DNA of 64,000 nt from Acorus gramineus (GCA_030737835.1 CM060849.1:23172074-23236073); one strand, 5' to 3'. Positions 26,023-39,251 are shown, counted from the stretch's first letter. Notes: a model not told the origin generated them from the sequence alone. Made by a program: numbers and translations.

Positions 26023-26453
26023 GGGGGCATTTGGGTAGAGTAATAGAGGAGGAATAGGTGGGAAGAGAGTAAATAAAAAAAATATTGTGTTTGGTTAGAG
26101 AGAATAAGTGGGTATAGCTATACAAAATTATGTGAAAATAAGCTATAATATTTGTATTCCAGGTTCTCCTAGAATTATGTTATTCATTCACTGGTATAAG
26201 GGGACCCCCCTGTCAAATCACATGTTAGCACATCAAATCATATGTCATCACCTCTTATACATCAATGAGGCTTACATGTCAAATCAACTTTTTACACCAT
26301 ATTCACATTTTATTCTTCATCAACCAAACAACTCAACTTTTATTGTTACATTTCTCAATGAGAATAACATAAAACACAATTAAACAAAAAATTATTTATT
26401 CTTAAAATTGATATAAACCGTAAAATAACTTGTCTCCACCCAAACAGGCACTG
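26023..26453. mobile_element. MITE abutting the previous one (about 430 bp)
   Basis: Left end gggggcatttgggtagag; reverse complement of the right end cagtgcctgtttgggtggag. Non-coding and AT-rich. It starts next to the TAA that closes the preceding MITE, so one inserted into or beside the other. Confidence 0.65.
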
Positions 26454-26704
26454 AATGCTTTAACAAAAAGCCACTCAGTATACGAGTATACACAATTAAT
26501 TGCTTTAATGAAAGGAAAATGATATGTCGAGCCCTAATTGTAGCCTCATTCGTAGTCCACACAAGTTTTCTTTTTTTTAAAAAAAAGCATACACTCTCCC
26601 ATTAAAATACTTATATGAAATGAAATATACAGTGGAAAAACAATAATATATTTTATTCATTTTGAAAAGATAAATGTTATTGTGTCATATACTATGATAA
26701 CACG

Positions 26705-26830
26705 CACAATGTATGGGATTACGTTATTATGGTGTATGAGATTGCCGATATATGGGATTACGCTATTATGTATGGGATTTCAACAATGTATAGGATTACG
26801 TTATTATGGTGTATGAGGCTGCCGATGGGA
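26705..26830. repeat. Short tandem repeat block
   Basis: The unit tatgggattacgttattatg followed by gtgtatgagattgccgat occurs twice with a partial third copy between. Confidence 0.75.
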
Positions 26831-27217
26831 TATAAAATGAACTAAAATGTATCAACACTCTTAACAAAAAGCCACTTCATTTGATAAATGTTAAAGTGGG
26901 CTCTGTCTTTGTTGAGAAAGAGAGACGCATGAGTCTTTCTGTTTCACTACTTTTGTACATCCAATAAATGTGCTTAAATTGGTCATTAAGTATACATATA
27001 TTTAATTACGTGCTTTAACAAAAAGCCACCTCAGGTGATAATTGTTGAAATGGGCCTGAGTTGGTGGATCATGGTTCAGGAAAGTAAGGAAAAATGGAAA
27101 ATGATTACGTAGGTCCCGATCATTTTAATTTTGTTTTAAAATATATATTCATTTAATAAAATATATATTATTTATAATAATATATATATACTTATATAAA
27201 TCAATATATATTTTTTA

Positions 27218-27254
<37 letters not shown>

Positions 27255-29054
27255 TATTGCATTAAAACTGCATACACTACCAATAGAATATATAGACGGT
27301 TGGAGGATACAAGATTAAAAAAAAAAGAAAAAGTGCATTAGAGAATGCGCATTGAAAATGATGGTGTTTAATTGAAGGGTATTGTTTGGGGCACTTCCAC
27401 ATTTGACCAGTTTGGACACCATCACTAGCAAATATCTATGTTTCCTTTTACTGATAATTTATTTATTTATTTATTAAAAAATATTAATTTGATTAATTTT
27501 TAATTTAATTAGATCTGTTTAAAAATATAGATTCTCAAATTTTTAAATCTACAAAATAAAAAAGATGACAAGATTTAGAAAAATATGTTAAAGCGTATAT
27601 AAGCAATGAGTCCAGATCCAATATTGAATTGTACAATATATTAATCTAATTACAGTATATGAATGGAACTGCACAAAGAGTGACATTGTACCTAACAATT
27701 GACTGTGCAATATCATTCATAGGCTGTATAGTTTGATTCATAAGTTATAAAGTTCGATATTAATGGTACTCAAGTCTGATTGAATCCAAACTCATAAGCA
27801 GTACTGCATTAACAGCACCATTTGTAAAATGGTCAATCTTTTTAATGATTGCTAAAGTATATGATTTTTCTGAAAATGAATGTTTTAATTAATTTAATTG
27901 TATATTTTATTTTTATAATCATATACAAGATGTGATAAAAAGGATTATACATATGATATAAAAGGCCCCCCTGGTCAGGGGTTCCATATTGGGAGAACCC
28001 GACTTGAATTTTTCATGCACGTTTAAATAGAAATTTGTAATTTTAATGTCTCATGGGGACATTATAGTAATATATATACACAATATATATTCTTTTTAGA
28101 GCAAGTAATTCTCATATTTTAGAAAGGATGCAATGTATGACCACTACTAAATATTTTGAGAGAGATTTGAACTTTGTATCACATAAAAAAGTGTAATATA
28201 CAAAAAAAAAAATTAAAAAATATTTATCTTTGTCCTTGATGATGAATGTAGATAATATTTTATTGAACCATGTGAATTATTTATAGATCTATTTTTCAAA
28301 CACTAATTGAATGGAAATATATATACTTTCATAATCTTATACTTGGTCATTTATTCAATCACTTTTACAAGCCAAACATATTTTAATTTTTTTTAATTTA
28401 TATTATGTATTGAAGTATGTGTTTCATGAAAGTGAAGTAAACATTCTAAGAATTAAATTGATATATTTTGATATTTTTCATAATAGAATGTATGATGTAT
28501 CATGGCATAATACTCTATGGATTGTGTTAGATGATTTATATATTGCACAATAAGTGCCATCACATGTGCCAGTATAATGAATGTGTAAGAAGTGTGTAAT
28601 AATGTTTTATGTATTTTTATAGTATAGTGGATTGTCAAAGTCCAAAAAAAAATATTATTATCATTTTTTTATAAAAGAACTTTGTTGGAAGACAAATCAC
28701 TAACACACAGGGGATCTGACAGATAATATAGAAAATATTACACCCGGTCCATGCTATAATCCAAAACTTAAATCTCACTGTTTTTATTTTTTAAAAACTT
28801 AAGGAAGTATGTGTTTTTATAATATATAAAATATATATTTTAATAAATTAAATGATATCGTTTATAAAAAAATATAAAAAATAATAATATATAAGACTAT
28901 ATTTATAATTATAAAAATGATTGAGTATAATAAAGCTCCAGTACTATTGATGAGACTTGGACACTCTCAGGCTATCATGGGCCATAGGTCCATAAACCCA
29001 GCCCAAACGGCTGTAATCACATTCAGAAACTTGCAGCTGACCAAACATGGTTGC

Positions 29055-29325
29055 GACTTGCGAGTGTGAATAATGTTAAACAAGTTTCATTTCCAATTTC
29101 GTTTTTCAGTCAATTTTGATTTAAAAATAGTATGTATATCTCGTTATATACTTTCATAAAAAATAAATTATGCGATTTAGTGAATTGTGTAAGCATATAT
29201 ATATATATATATATATATATTTTTAATGAGGTATATATCTCGTTAATATGATGAATCTATACCAAAGATTTAACAAAATACATGAAACTAAAAATAGAAC
29301 AAAAAAAAAAAAAGTGTAATAGCAC
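29055..29325. mobile_element. MITE-like element, TGTTAC family
   Basis: Ends are aatgttaaacaag and gtgtaatagcactcag. The interior has tatctcgttatatac, a (TA)n run (29196-29220) and gaggtatatatctcgttaat. It lies about 0.6 kb upstream of the DUF247 gene. Confidence 0.5.
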
Positions 29326-29890
29326 TCAGCCATGGTGTGCCATCAGTCTACATACATACGCAAATTTGCATCAGAAATTCATTCTACACACTCCTATAAT
29401 CCAATATTTAGTTTATTTTCTCTCGTATCATTATTTTGTAACTGATTACACTCATTATAAAATGTCTACAAAGTTTCAAATAAAAAATCATTATATTTTC
29501 CAATCTACTTATATGTTCCATAAAAAGTCTTTATTTTTTTCAAGCTAAAGCACGAAACAGATGACAAAACAAAAAACTTCTAAATCCCGAACGCACATGG
29601 TCCAAATATCTCCATCAAGATCTCGACCTCCATCTCTAAAAAATAATTAAGAGCATGTTTTTTTTTTTTTTTTGACTGGAATGTTAATTAAAAAGTATGT
29701 TCAAAGCTAATGTAATGGTCATCAAGGTCCACCCACTCAACTTTCAAATACTTAAACAAGAAAAACGTTTCTCTCATCAATTACACCACGTTAAGTACAA
29801 ACAAACATACATACATACAAACAAACAAACGTTACATATCCATTAATTCAATCCATTCACAACAACAAAAATCAGATCAAAAAATTAAAC

Positions 29891-32431
29891 ATGTCCACCC
29901 CCACCACCACCAACCCCGTCTTCGACGAGCACCGATGGGTCATCCACATCCGTCGGACCCTCGACGAAGACGACTCCGACTCCGAGTCGGGCAACCCGGT
30001 CTCCATCTTCAACGTCCCCAAGTCCCTCCTCATATCCAAACCCGACTGTTATGTCCCCCAACTGGTCTCCCTCGGCCCCTACCACCACTGCCGCCCCGAC
30101 CTCTACGAGATGGAGCGCTACAAGCTCTCCTCCGCCAAACGCACCAAGAAACACCTCACCTCCTCAACCAAGTTCCAGTCCCTGGTCGACCACTTCTCCG
30201 CCTCCGATCGCCGCGTCCGCGCCCACTACCACCGCTTCCTCGACTTCAACTGCGAGACCCTCGCTTGGATCATGGCCGTCGACGCCTCCTTCCTCCTCGA
30301 CTTCTTGCGCGTCTATGCGTCATCATCGGCGGAAGTTGGCGGCGGTAAGGAAGCAAATATATATAACAGATACTAGATCATAGAAGAATAAAAATAACAA
30401 GAGGAAGGAGTATCTTTTGTTAATTTTTTTTTTTTTTTTAAAAAAAAAGATTTGATCGGTTGACTTCTTTTACAAAGATGAGAGATGTTTACGGACTTAA
30501 CCAAGATATCTTTTATTAATTATTCATCTCCAACATAACAAATGCTAGATCATAGAAGAATACGCTGATGTCAACCCACTGTTTAATAATGACAACACAT
30601 TTTTTTTTAATTTGATCTAGTCTTTTATCTTTTATATTATTCCTTTTGGATTGGTTCATGTAAATTCTTATAATAAAATATTACCATAAAATATTACATT
30701 CATCTTGAGCTTCATATCAAAATTAATTGAAATCATTCAATTCAATGGTTTTGTCAAATTAATTGACCAAGTCTGAATTTGACAATTTTTTCCAACAGAT
30801 AAAGCTTTAACGAGGGTGTCGTCGCGGATGTCGCACCTGGTGGACTTCGCGGGGAGGAAGTCCGCGCACAACGCAATCGCGCGCGACGTGGTCATGTTGG
30901 AGAACCAGGTCCCTCTGTTCCTCCTCAAGAAGGTCCTCGACTTCCAGTGCGCGGACCCAACAACGTATCTCAATCAGATGCTCATTGGGTTCTGTCAGGA
31001 GCTCTCCCCGTTCAAGTCCATCGACGTCACGCCACTGATCGACGCGTCGAAGCGCTCGCACGTCTTGGACGTCCTGTACCACACAATCGTCGTCATCGAA
31101 CCGACATCGCCAGTGCCCGATGAGGCCGACATCGAAGAACAACAACAGCAACAACAGGAGGAGGTAGTGCTCTTGGCGACGGACTCGACGTATATGAAAC
31201 AACTGCTCCTCACGATTTGGGGCTACGCGAAGAAAGCACGTCCGTTTCATTACATCAAGAAAGCTATCACTTCGCGACCGGTGAAGTTCGTGGTGCAGAT
31301 CCCATGGAAGATACTCACGAGCCTTCCCGTGCTTTCAATTCTGAAACAACCCATAGAGTACTTCATCGCCTCCGCTTTCCAATCGAAAGACGAAGCGAAA
31401 GATGAAGAATCGTCATCGTCGACAAGCAAGAAGAACGACATCGACAAGCCCCCGCTCGTGGAGGAGATCACGATCCCGTCGATCTCCGAATTGGTCAGTG
31501 CGGGCATCCGCTTCGCGCCCGCAGAGGGGGACCTGATCAGCTCGATCGCCTTCGACACCAAAACAACGACTTTCTATCTCCCGATGGTGATGTAGACTCC
31601 TCTTCTTTTTCAATCTCACGCTTTTGTTTTGTTTCATCGAAAACCACATCTCTATTTAAGAATCATCAAGTTTTTTCAATCTATTAAAGTTAAGATGTCC
31701 AAATCGAAGATGTCTGTTAGGATTTTAGGATCTTGAGAACCAATAAAAAATAATTAACCAAATCTCAAAGAAAATCACACGTACAATGAATAAAAACTTT
31801 AGAGTTTAAAAAAAAAATATGAGATATTATTTTATAATAACATTAAATTAAAGACAAAAATGTTAATACTATGCGCACATGACTAAACTGCATAACGCAA
31901 CAGTCATAACCACGATCACATCCTTTATGATTTGGATTATAAAGTTTGTATGCTTTTGTGTTCTCACAGGTGAGCCTGGACGTGAACACAGAGACGGTGA
32001 TGAGGAACCTCGTCGCGTATGAGACGTCGTTCGCGTCGGGGCCGCTGGTGTTCACCCGATACACGGAATTGATGAACGGGATCATCGACACGGAGGAGGA
32101 CGTGAGGCTGTTGAGGCGGAGCGGGGTTTTGTTTAACAGGTTGAAGAGCGACGGAGAGGTGGCGAAGCTGTGGAACGGGATGGCGAAGTCGGTGAGGCTG
32201 ACGAAGGTGGGGTTTATGGATAAGGTGATTGAGGATGTGAATAGGTATTACAATGGGAGGTGGAAGATTAAGGTTGGGAAGTTCATGAAGAGGTATGTGT
32301 TTGCTTCATGGCCTTTCTTGACGTTTTTGGCAGCCATACTGATGATACTGTTGACGAGTCTGCAGGCCTTTTGTTCTGTGTATAGTTGTGCTAGGTGGTT
32401 CCATGTCCCACAAGGGAGTAGTACTTCATAG
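29891..32431 (+). CDS. DUF247 (UPF0481) protein, 567 aa
   Basis: Three exons: 29891-30344, 30799-31586 and 31970-32431. They are joined at phase 1 and phase 0 GT-AG introns. The N-terminal half shows the family signature: IFNVPKSLL (39-47), YVPQLVSLGPYHH (54-66), then YEMERYKL; later LDFNCETLAW and VMLENQVPLFLLKKVL. A polar insert with six Gln in a row lies in exon 2. The conserved FDTKTTTFYLPMVSLDVNTETVMRNLVAYE motif spans the exon 2/3 junction. Near the C-terminus (about 525-552) is one hydrophobic helix, usual for this membrane-anchored family. Function is generally unknown; in grasses DUF247 genes sit at the S and Z self-incompatibility loci, which does not by itself assign this copy a role. 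The coding exons are very GC-rich, with C or G in most third positions, in sharp contrast to the flanks. No neighbour suggests linkage to a partner gene. Confidence 0.92.
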
Positions 32432-33747
32432 ATGATGATATGCCAAGATTTGATTTTTGGTTTTTGATGGTTTTGTTTTGGTGTGTTCATCGATTCTAAA
32501 GAGTGCATGTGTTTTGATGGGAGTCATTAATTTTTTTTATTTTTATTTTTTTTGTGTGTGGAGTGAATTATGCTTTCTTTTTCTTTCTTCTTTTTCTTTT
32601 TATTTTTGGGTGTAAAATAACATTGGATTGAATTGGTTTATCTGTTTTTTTTTACACTACTAACTGTGATCTTTTTCGTTGATATATGATTTTTTTTTTT
32701 TTTTTTTTGCGTGTTTTCAGTTGTGTATGGCATTTTTTTTTAATACGATGAAAATATATGTCAATTCATCGTATAAGATATTAATATTTGAGTTTGAATT
32801 GTGAGATTTGGAGTGGATATTGTTATTTTTTTATAATTATTATGTTTAAATTAATATGAACACTAGGTAGGTCATCAGATGATATAATAGTGCAAATACA
32901 AGGATAAAATCAAGATTTCAAAGTGTTTAATTTAGTCTAAGAAATACCACAATAATATAATACATATTTATTTTTAAAATTTTCAAGACTGATTAAGAAT
33001 GCAAGATAATTTAATTCCAAAAAACAATAGTATGAGTATAAGAATTTATAATTTAATATATGTGTTTCTCACTTTATATATTAAAATATCAAGAAATTTT
33101 AAATTTTTCAGACACGTACATATTCAAAGTAGATATAAATGTTTTTCTTTAAATTGTAGGCTTAACTTACTATAATTAGGGCAATACAATAAAAATGCTA
33201 TACAAGTTGTAGAGAGTTTATAACTTCAAGTAGTAGAGTTTATCACTTCAAATAAACCAGTATTTTAAGGAGTGTTGTATTCCTCAGCTCGTATTGAACA
33301 TATATGGCATGTTGATATTATTTTGTGGCACTACTCCTATTGAATATGACATGTTGATGTTATATATTTTGTGGCACGAGCTGAGATGGTGGTGGTTCTT
33401 CATCTTCAAGTCATAATTCTTAATTAGGACAGACTTCGTGTTTTTTTTTTTTCTTCTGTAGATGGGCTTTATTATGCATTTTCAACATTAGTGGGTTGGT
33501 ACAGGTCGTCACATTTTCGATATTGATGTATCATATATATAGCGTCGTCCCTACAATGGTTTGTGGGTAATGAAAGGCTTGTTAAATCACAAGTTAAGAA
33601 TTATCTTGATATATAATATACAGCGTCGTCCCTACCATGGATTGTCACATTTTACTGTTGCGTGATGTGCATGTTACGTGTATGATTGTCATTGATATAA
33701 GATTAAATAATATGCCATGTGGCCTTCGTGATTCACGTGGTCTACAT

Positions 33748-33778
<31 letters not shown>

Positions 33779-36184
33779 CACTTGAAATTTTCAGCTCTGT
33801 GTCAATCCACTCGAATGGTTGGCAACCTAAACTGTGGCAACCTCTGCCGCATAGAAAGGGTACAGGAGCAAGCACGGGGGATCTTTCATTTAGACAGCAT
33901 TTGATTACATGATTAAATATCTTTTGTAGGAAGCTACTTCTACAATCATGCAATCAAACAGTTTTATTGTAGCAGCTTCCTGCAAGTAAATTTAAGATAA
34001 ATAGTATCCAAAAGTTACGATTTTCAAAAACTAAGGGGATCGAGCTTATTATAGAATCAGTTTTAAAACTCAGCATCAGTTTTACAATCACACAACCAAA
34101 CGCACCCTTAGGCCGCTTAGTATTTGAAAGTTGAGATTGGAACGCAGAGATTTGGAATCTCACATTCCAATCTCAGCTTTAATTTCAAAAGCTATGTTGT
34201 CATAGTTTTTGTAAAAACAAACAATAATACGTTAGTCGAGTTTTAGTTAAGTCGACTAGCACCCCCTCTCTCTGTAAATGATATATTATAGGAGCACAGA
34301 GAATAAATAAGATATACTATTTAAAAAAAAATTAAAACATGCGTGACTTGGAATGAATACTAAAAAATAACGATAAGTAGAATTGCAGTAGCAATTATCT
34401 ACATTTTTCAAAAAAAAAAAAAAGAATAAAATGAAACTCCTCTCTAACAGCCATTTTGATCCACGCCTGAATAGGACTTGAGGTTTTGTCAAATCCTCTT
34501 AACATTAGAATTAGCCGTTTGAAAAATCTTGTTTCAGATTCGAGAAAGTAACAATGTCATGTACTAATTAATGCTTCATCAAACCATCTTTTTTCAAAGT
34601 TTTGATATTCGTCCAATGGTCAATTCAAAATTAATGTCAGAACCATTCACGATGATTTTCACCATAATCAAACTAAATTTGAAATTATTTTAAAATTTAT
34701 ATGAATAGCGTGTAACATTGGGTGTGAAAAAGAGATTACTTAGTTGCATTCTTTTTTACATTGCGTTGTTAGATACAATCTTTTTTACAGTTTCATTTAC
34801 AATCTCATAACTATCTATAATCACTGTAACGAGCAATATAACTCTTTCAAAAAATTTCATATTTTTCTATAAATATATATTTCATATTTTTTTAAAATAT
34901 ATACATTATTAATGATGTAATATGGACCACAGAAGGGGTTGACCCGAAAATCTCTTTCCTTTAGTAAATCAGTCTTTAGAGGCCCACACAAGGGGATAGT
35001 CCTTAATGGGCCTCAAGGACTTCATATCTACTGTACACCTAGTCATTCTTGCCGTGCTTCCCTGTAACCTTGTATATATACACACACTAGGATGAATTAT
35101 ATGATAAAAAAAGAAAAAAAAAGAAGATATGCATTTAGTTTAATCGAGTATATACTTCATTTTTATTTATTACATTGTAAAGATTACATGACTTTACAAA
35201 AGAAAAAAAAAAAAAAACATGTTTGTCCTTAGCCCTTGTGGCCTCAATCAAATCAAATCACGCAGAGCCGTTACGTCAATAATTCATCTGTATATAAAAC
35301 CACGCCTAATACAACATATATTTTAGTATGTTAGTATATAATATATAATGAAAAATATATAAAATATTCAAGCAATTTATATGATTTTATTTATATAAAA
35401 GAATATATTTTATTAATTAAATATATATTTTACAGAAAATAGAACATGTACAGGCTGCTACAAATTTGGCTGCAGGCTGAATACTTTCCAAATTGTGTAA
35501 TCTTGAACTAATTGGCCATCCAACTCGTGACCCGGAGTCCGACCACATTTTTTGGGCCTAAACCCAGATGCCCCAACAGGCCCCGTTCGGATCATTTTAG
35601 GCATACATTTTTAAGAAGGATAATGTTACGTACAATCTCATATATAACCCTAATTTCAGTTCACATGTATTTTGAATTTTAAAAAAATAATATACCCATT
35701 AACTGAGATACATATTCTTGGGGCCTAGGGGTAGGCTTGGGCTTTGAAATTTTGCTTGGGCCTGGTCCAGACATGGAAAGTGGCCTCCCTATTTAACATA
35801 GTTGAATCAACTGCCAATGAATCATTAACAAACAGTTCATAAGAGATCAGACTAAGGACCTTCCAAGACAAAGCCATACAACTTGCATCTTCATCATCAC
35901 TGCTGATAACCTAAGTCTTGCTTTTAATGTAATTTTATATTCACATGATGTACAATATTGTCGGTGTAACACAAGTGGTTTACTAGATTCAATGTCTTTC
36001 ATTTTCAATGATTGGGTGGTGTATTAATCAAAAGCCAAAACACCATTTCTTTTGTAACTTTGGTCCCTTAATCTATATGGCAGGTTCCAATCTACATTAA
36101 ATTGAGGAGGTTGGTTATCATTTTCATGTTCTTGTCTGATGGACCACAGACATTGATCATTCAGAGATGAAGTGGATCCAACAA
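32432..36184. other. Intergenic downstream of DUF247
   Basis: The DUF247 3' region is T-rich. A direct repeat around agcgtcgtccctac[a/c]atgg occurs at 33541 and 33622. Otherwise MITE-like and AT-rich sequence without genes. Confidence 0.6.
33893..34111. mobile_element. MITE-like element related to 52712-52908
   Basis: Inverted ends agcatttgattacatgatt and, reverse-complemented, gggtgcgtttggttgtgtga, with shared interior atttaagataaatagtatcc. No coding capacity. Confidence 0.5.
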
Positions 36185-36363
36185 ATATCCACGTAGCATT
36201 GTTTTTTTTAGATCATTTTCTTTGTGGGTGCAACACAAGGGCTTCCCAGGAGGTCATCCATCCTAATACTACTCTCGCCCAAACGCGCTTAACTTTAGAG
36301 TTCTGATGGAATCCGGTGCATTAGTGCTGGTATGATCCCACACTTAATATCTACGTAGCATTG
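36185..36363 (-). mobile_element. 5S rRNA-derived retroposon with A-tail and target-site duplications
   Basis: Minus-strand bases 36343-36226 are a near full-length 5S rRNA copy; the tail acaaagaaaatgatct and eight A (36225-36202) follow. The unit is bounded by direct repeats at 36185-36201 and 36347-36363 (atatc[c/t]acgtagcattg, one mismatch in 17). The left duplication starts two to three bases from the exact 5S start. These are features of LINE-driven retroposition of a Pol III transcript, SINE3-like in design. It is not a Cassandra element: there is no LTR, and the target duplication is 17 bp instead of 5 bp. Confidence 0.8.
36226..36343 (-). pseudogene. 5S rRNA pseudogene (about 118 nt)
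   Basis: Recognised on the minus strand from gatcataccagcactaatg through gcgagagtagta, gatgacctcctgggaag and gtgttgcaccc, the plant 5S landmarks. The internal control region is damaged at the A box (aactctaaagttaagcgcg where plants have ...ccgaagttaagcgtg) and in several CpG-type positions. It stands alone, not in a tandem array, so it is not a functional 5S locus. It lies within the retroposon 36185-36363. Confidence 0.85.
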
Positions 36364-38818
36364 ACTTGAATAATCTGCAGACCTGTGTTGAATTTTCACA
36401 TAATCTCTCCATCACTCAGCTTCACTGAAACAATTGAATCATAGCCCTCGGTCTGCGATTGGATGGATTTTTATGTCTTTTGACTCTCTCTTTCTACTGA
36501 TCATTTTCTTGGTTTGATTAGCATTCATTCTTTCAAATCTTACAGAGATTTGCAGTGTTGATGTGTTATTTTGGGGACCATTTTTAGTCTTTGATCATAC
36601 ATGATACACGTTCCAATAGAGTTTTATTCATAATGTGCAGACAGAGTGTGTAGAAGAGTTGATTTTCAAGTCTGATCAATGGTTGATTAGGCAGAGAATC
36701 AGAAGAACAAAAACATTATATTTAATGTCACAGTTAGTTTGATCAGTTTTAACTAATATTGCTTCCAGAGACTCGTGATGTTGACACATGGCATGCGTGG
36801 GCGGCTCATGTAAGACAAATTAAAATTGGTGGTGTGATTACATTATTACATGTCGCTCCATGTTAGGCTGAATTGATATCTATTTGGACTTCTTTGGAAG
36901 TTTGTATTTGTGTTGAATATTCAAAGAGAACTTGTAGTGGAATTGGGTCAAAAGACATTTAGACTGGGTTTCATGGTATTCTTTTTCTTTCTGAATCACA
37001 CAATTCGTTCACTCTTAACTTTTTCAAATATAGTAAAATCAAATTTTCCTTTCTCTATACTTTTGTATATAAAAATATATGGAATTCTCCTACCACAATA
37101 TCTTTTGTTATTGATACAAATGGTTTAAAAGGTAGTGATGTACCAATATTATTAGTATTACGTAGATTTAATTCAGTGTTAAATCAAATAGGCTATGGAC
37201 AACAGTCCACTAAAACTAGCCTAGCTATTAGCTTATTTAAAAAGAAATTTCACTTGCATCCACATGGTTGGCTCTAGAGTAATATCCCTTCACCATTTTG
37301 TCATAAGTCACTGAGATATCTTATTTTCATATTGCGAACTCTCTTGTCAGTCATTAAAATTCATGACCCAACCCACCACGATTGGACTTCTTTGAATTCT
37401 AGCATTTTCATTATAATTGATTCCAAATGAAAGAGATTATTTCGCTAAAAAAAAAAAAGGTTCCTACCAAATTTCTCAGAAGTACAGATGGACGATGGAT
37501 CACAATTCTTTCATTTCAAAATCAATGCTTAACAAGCAAAAAATTGATTAGAATAGGCTTCAATGAACACTTCAAACGAACTTAACACTGCTATAAAATC
37601 ACAACTTAATCTACTATTTTCATTATAACTCATCCCCAACGAAATACACAACTTCTTTATAATATTCAATACAATCAAATGGATAAAAGTTTCATTCAAT
37701 TGGATAACAATGGATTACAATCATTTCATTTCAAAATCAGTATGAAGTCTTATATACAGTTCCTCCTGGAGTGTGTTCACATACTTGATGTAACAAATCA
37801 AAAAAAATTGAGTACACTCTTTTAATTTATGCTGAAAAAAGAATCAGAAAAGTGAGACTGAAGACCAAACAAAATTTGATTAAAATGTGCTTCAATTAAC
37901 CCCTAAAAAAACCTAATAAACATTGGTTTGAAAATCACAACCTAAAGCCTTTCAACATCAGGCCATCCACGTTAATATGAGTCATAAAGGAATCGTCAGC
38001 CGACACACCTATTAAAACAAAAATAAACCCAACCTCCTCAAACCAAAACAACTGCCTCTACGCGTCCCAAGGTTTCCTTATCCTGACCAAACAAGAAGGA
38101 AAGAAAAAAAAAGTGCCAATCAATCCTCTCCACTTGGCAAAAGCTTTTGCTACAGGACCTTCCAATCCATACATGAATCCCCAAACTCACAAGACTCTCA
38201 CAACTGCATGAATTCCACTCTATTAAATGAAATCCCAAAGTGGAGCCCCTAACCCCAAAAAACACCAAGACAATGAGATAAGATTGACTTGAAATACAAT
38301 GGATGGGGGGCCATATATATTTATTATATATTAATGGAAAATATTATAATACCAAGTCATTTTCACAGTTTCATTTATAAATCATATACAATATATTTTA
38401 ATTTTTTTTTAAAGCAACTAATGAAAGACATTCTTTATAAAAATAATACATATATTTTTACATTTTTTTTAATATAATATACACTTCTTAATGATATAAC
38501 AACTGTAAATAGTGTTGTAGAACATGTTCAGTGTATACAAGCACTTCCATTAGAATCATTGCATCTCTTGATTTTTTAAATAAAAGAAAATGATATCTAA
38601 TCTCTTACATTTTCCAACCCTTTTTTATTTATTTTAAAATATATACTCGTCTAATAAATTATTGGTTATTATAAAAAATAAAATATGTATTTATCTAATA
38701 AATTATTAATATTGTGTATAGTCGATTACAGAACTTTCAGCCAAATTGCAAAATGGGACTGGGTCTGGGTGTACCAGTAAATGCAATTCAATTTAATTCC
38801 CTCTTGACTAAAGAAAAG
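36364..38818. other. Intergenic, no gene seen
   Basis: Contains diverged repeated blocks (aaaatcacaac[t/c]taa at about 37600 and 37935; tttcatttcaaaatca at 37510 and 37725), probably transposon-derived. The 76-aa minus frame at 38038-38268 has no recognisable motif. Confidence 0.55.
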
Positions 38819-38829
38819 CCATATATAAG
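38819..38829 (+). promoter_or_regulatory. TATA box of the 116-aa serine-rich gene
   Basis: The string catatataagg lies about 75 bases before the ATG at 38901, a normal distance for a plant leader of about 45 bases. The following A/C-rich leader (cacccacacc, aaacacacac) without upstream ATG is typical of well-translated plant mRNAs. Confidence 0.65.
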
Positions 38830-38900
38830 GCACCCACACCAAGCAAACACACACTTAAAGCATCCATCCACCAACAACTAACACATCCAATTGAGCTTCC

Positions 38901-39251
38901 ATGGCCTCCACCACTAAACCATCCACTACTTCTTCTTCAATGAAGGCTCAAAGACCACCACTTCAAACATGTTTGTGCTCGCCGACAGCGCACCCCGGCT
39001 CGTTTCGATGTAGCTTCCATAGGAGTACTGATCGGAAGGTCCCGGCCCGGCCGGCCGGCCAAGGTGGTCGGAATCCGGTGAGTCAGGTTGACACGAAAGG
39101 CGTCGGAGAAGGGTCGAAGCTACTGAAGGATTTCCTCATGCAGATGATAAGGCCTTCGAAGGGGAATCTTTGTAGGAGGAAGGATTTCCAGCCAAAGCCA
39201 ACAAGGTTCTCTTTGATGAATGGGAGTCCTCATGGACTGGAAGTTCTTTAA
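38901..39251 (+). CDS. Serine-rich protein-related, small member (116 aa)
   Basis: Single-exon frame from the first ATG after a clear TATA box to TAA. It begins with a Ser/Thr-rich stretch (MASTTKPSTTSSS), followed by the family core CLCSPTAHPGSFRCSFHR (24-41) and a basic C-terminal block with IRPS (83-86) and RRKDFQPKPTRFSLM (92-106). This layout is that of the small plant 'serine-rich protein-related' family, whose function is not known. No signal peptide or membrane segment is visible. The same core and C-terminal block recur in the gene at 48779-49498, so the two are paralogues in opposite orientation about 10 kb apart. The fixed C-x-C and later C suggest a structural or metal-binding role, which is inference. 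Confidence 0.88.
   Translation: MASTTKPSTTSSSMKAQRPPLQTCLCSPTAHPGSFRCSFHRSTDRKVPARPAGQGGRNPVSQVDTKGVGEGSKLLKDFLMQMIRPSKGNLCRRKDFQPKPTRFSLMNGSPHGLEVL

Larger units (their letters stand above)
22000..29050. other. Intergenic between PLATZ and DUF247
   Basis: Apart from the repeats listed separately, only AT-rich DNA. The block aacaaaaagccac occurs at about 26463, 26866 and 27016, a diverged triplicate. No coding region was recognised; the 113-aa frame at 24502-24843 has no motif. Confidence 0.6.

Noticed and set aside
36185..36363. Cassandra (5S-bearing LTR element)
   Set aside because: No LTR, no TG...CA ends and no 5-bp duplication; instead an A-tail and 17-bp repeats.
38038..38268. Minus-strand 76-aa frame as a LINE tail
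   Set aside because: Some resemblance in composition only; no zinc-binding or polymerase motif.
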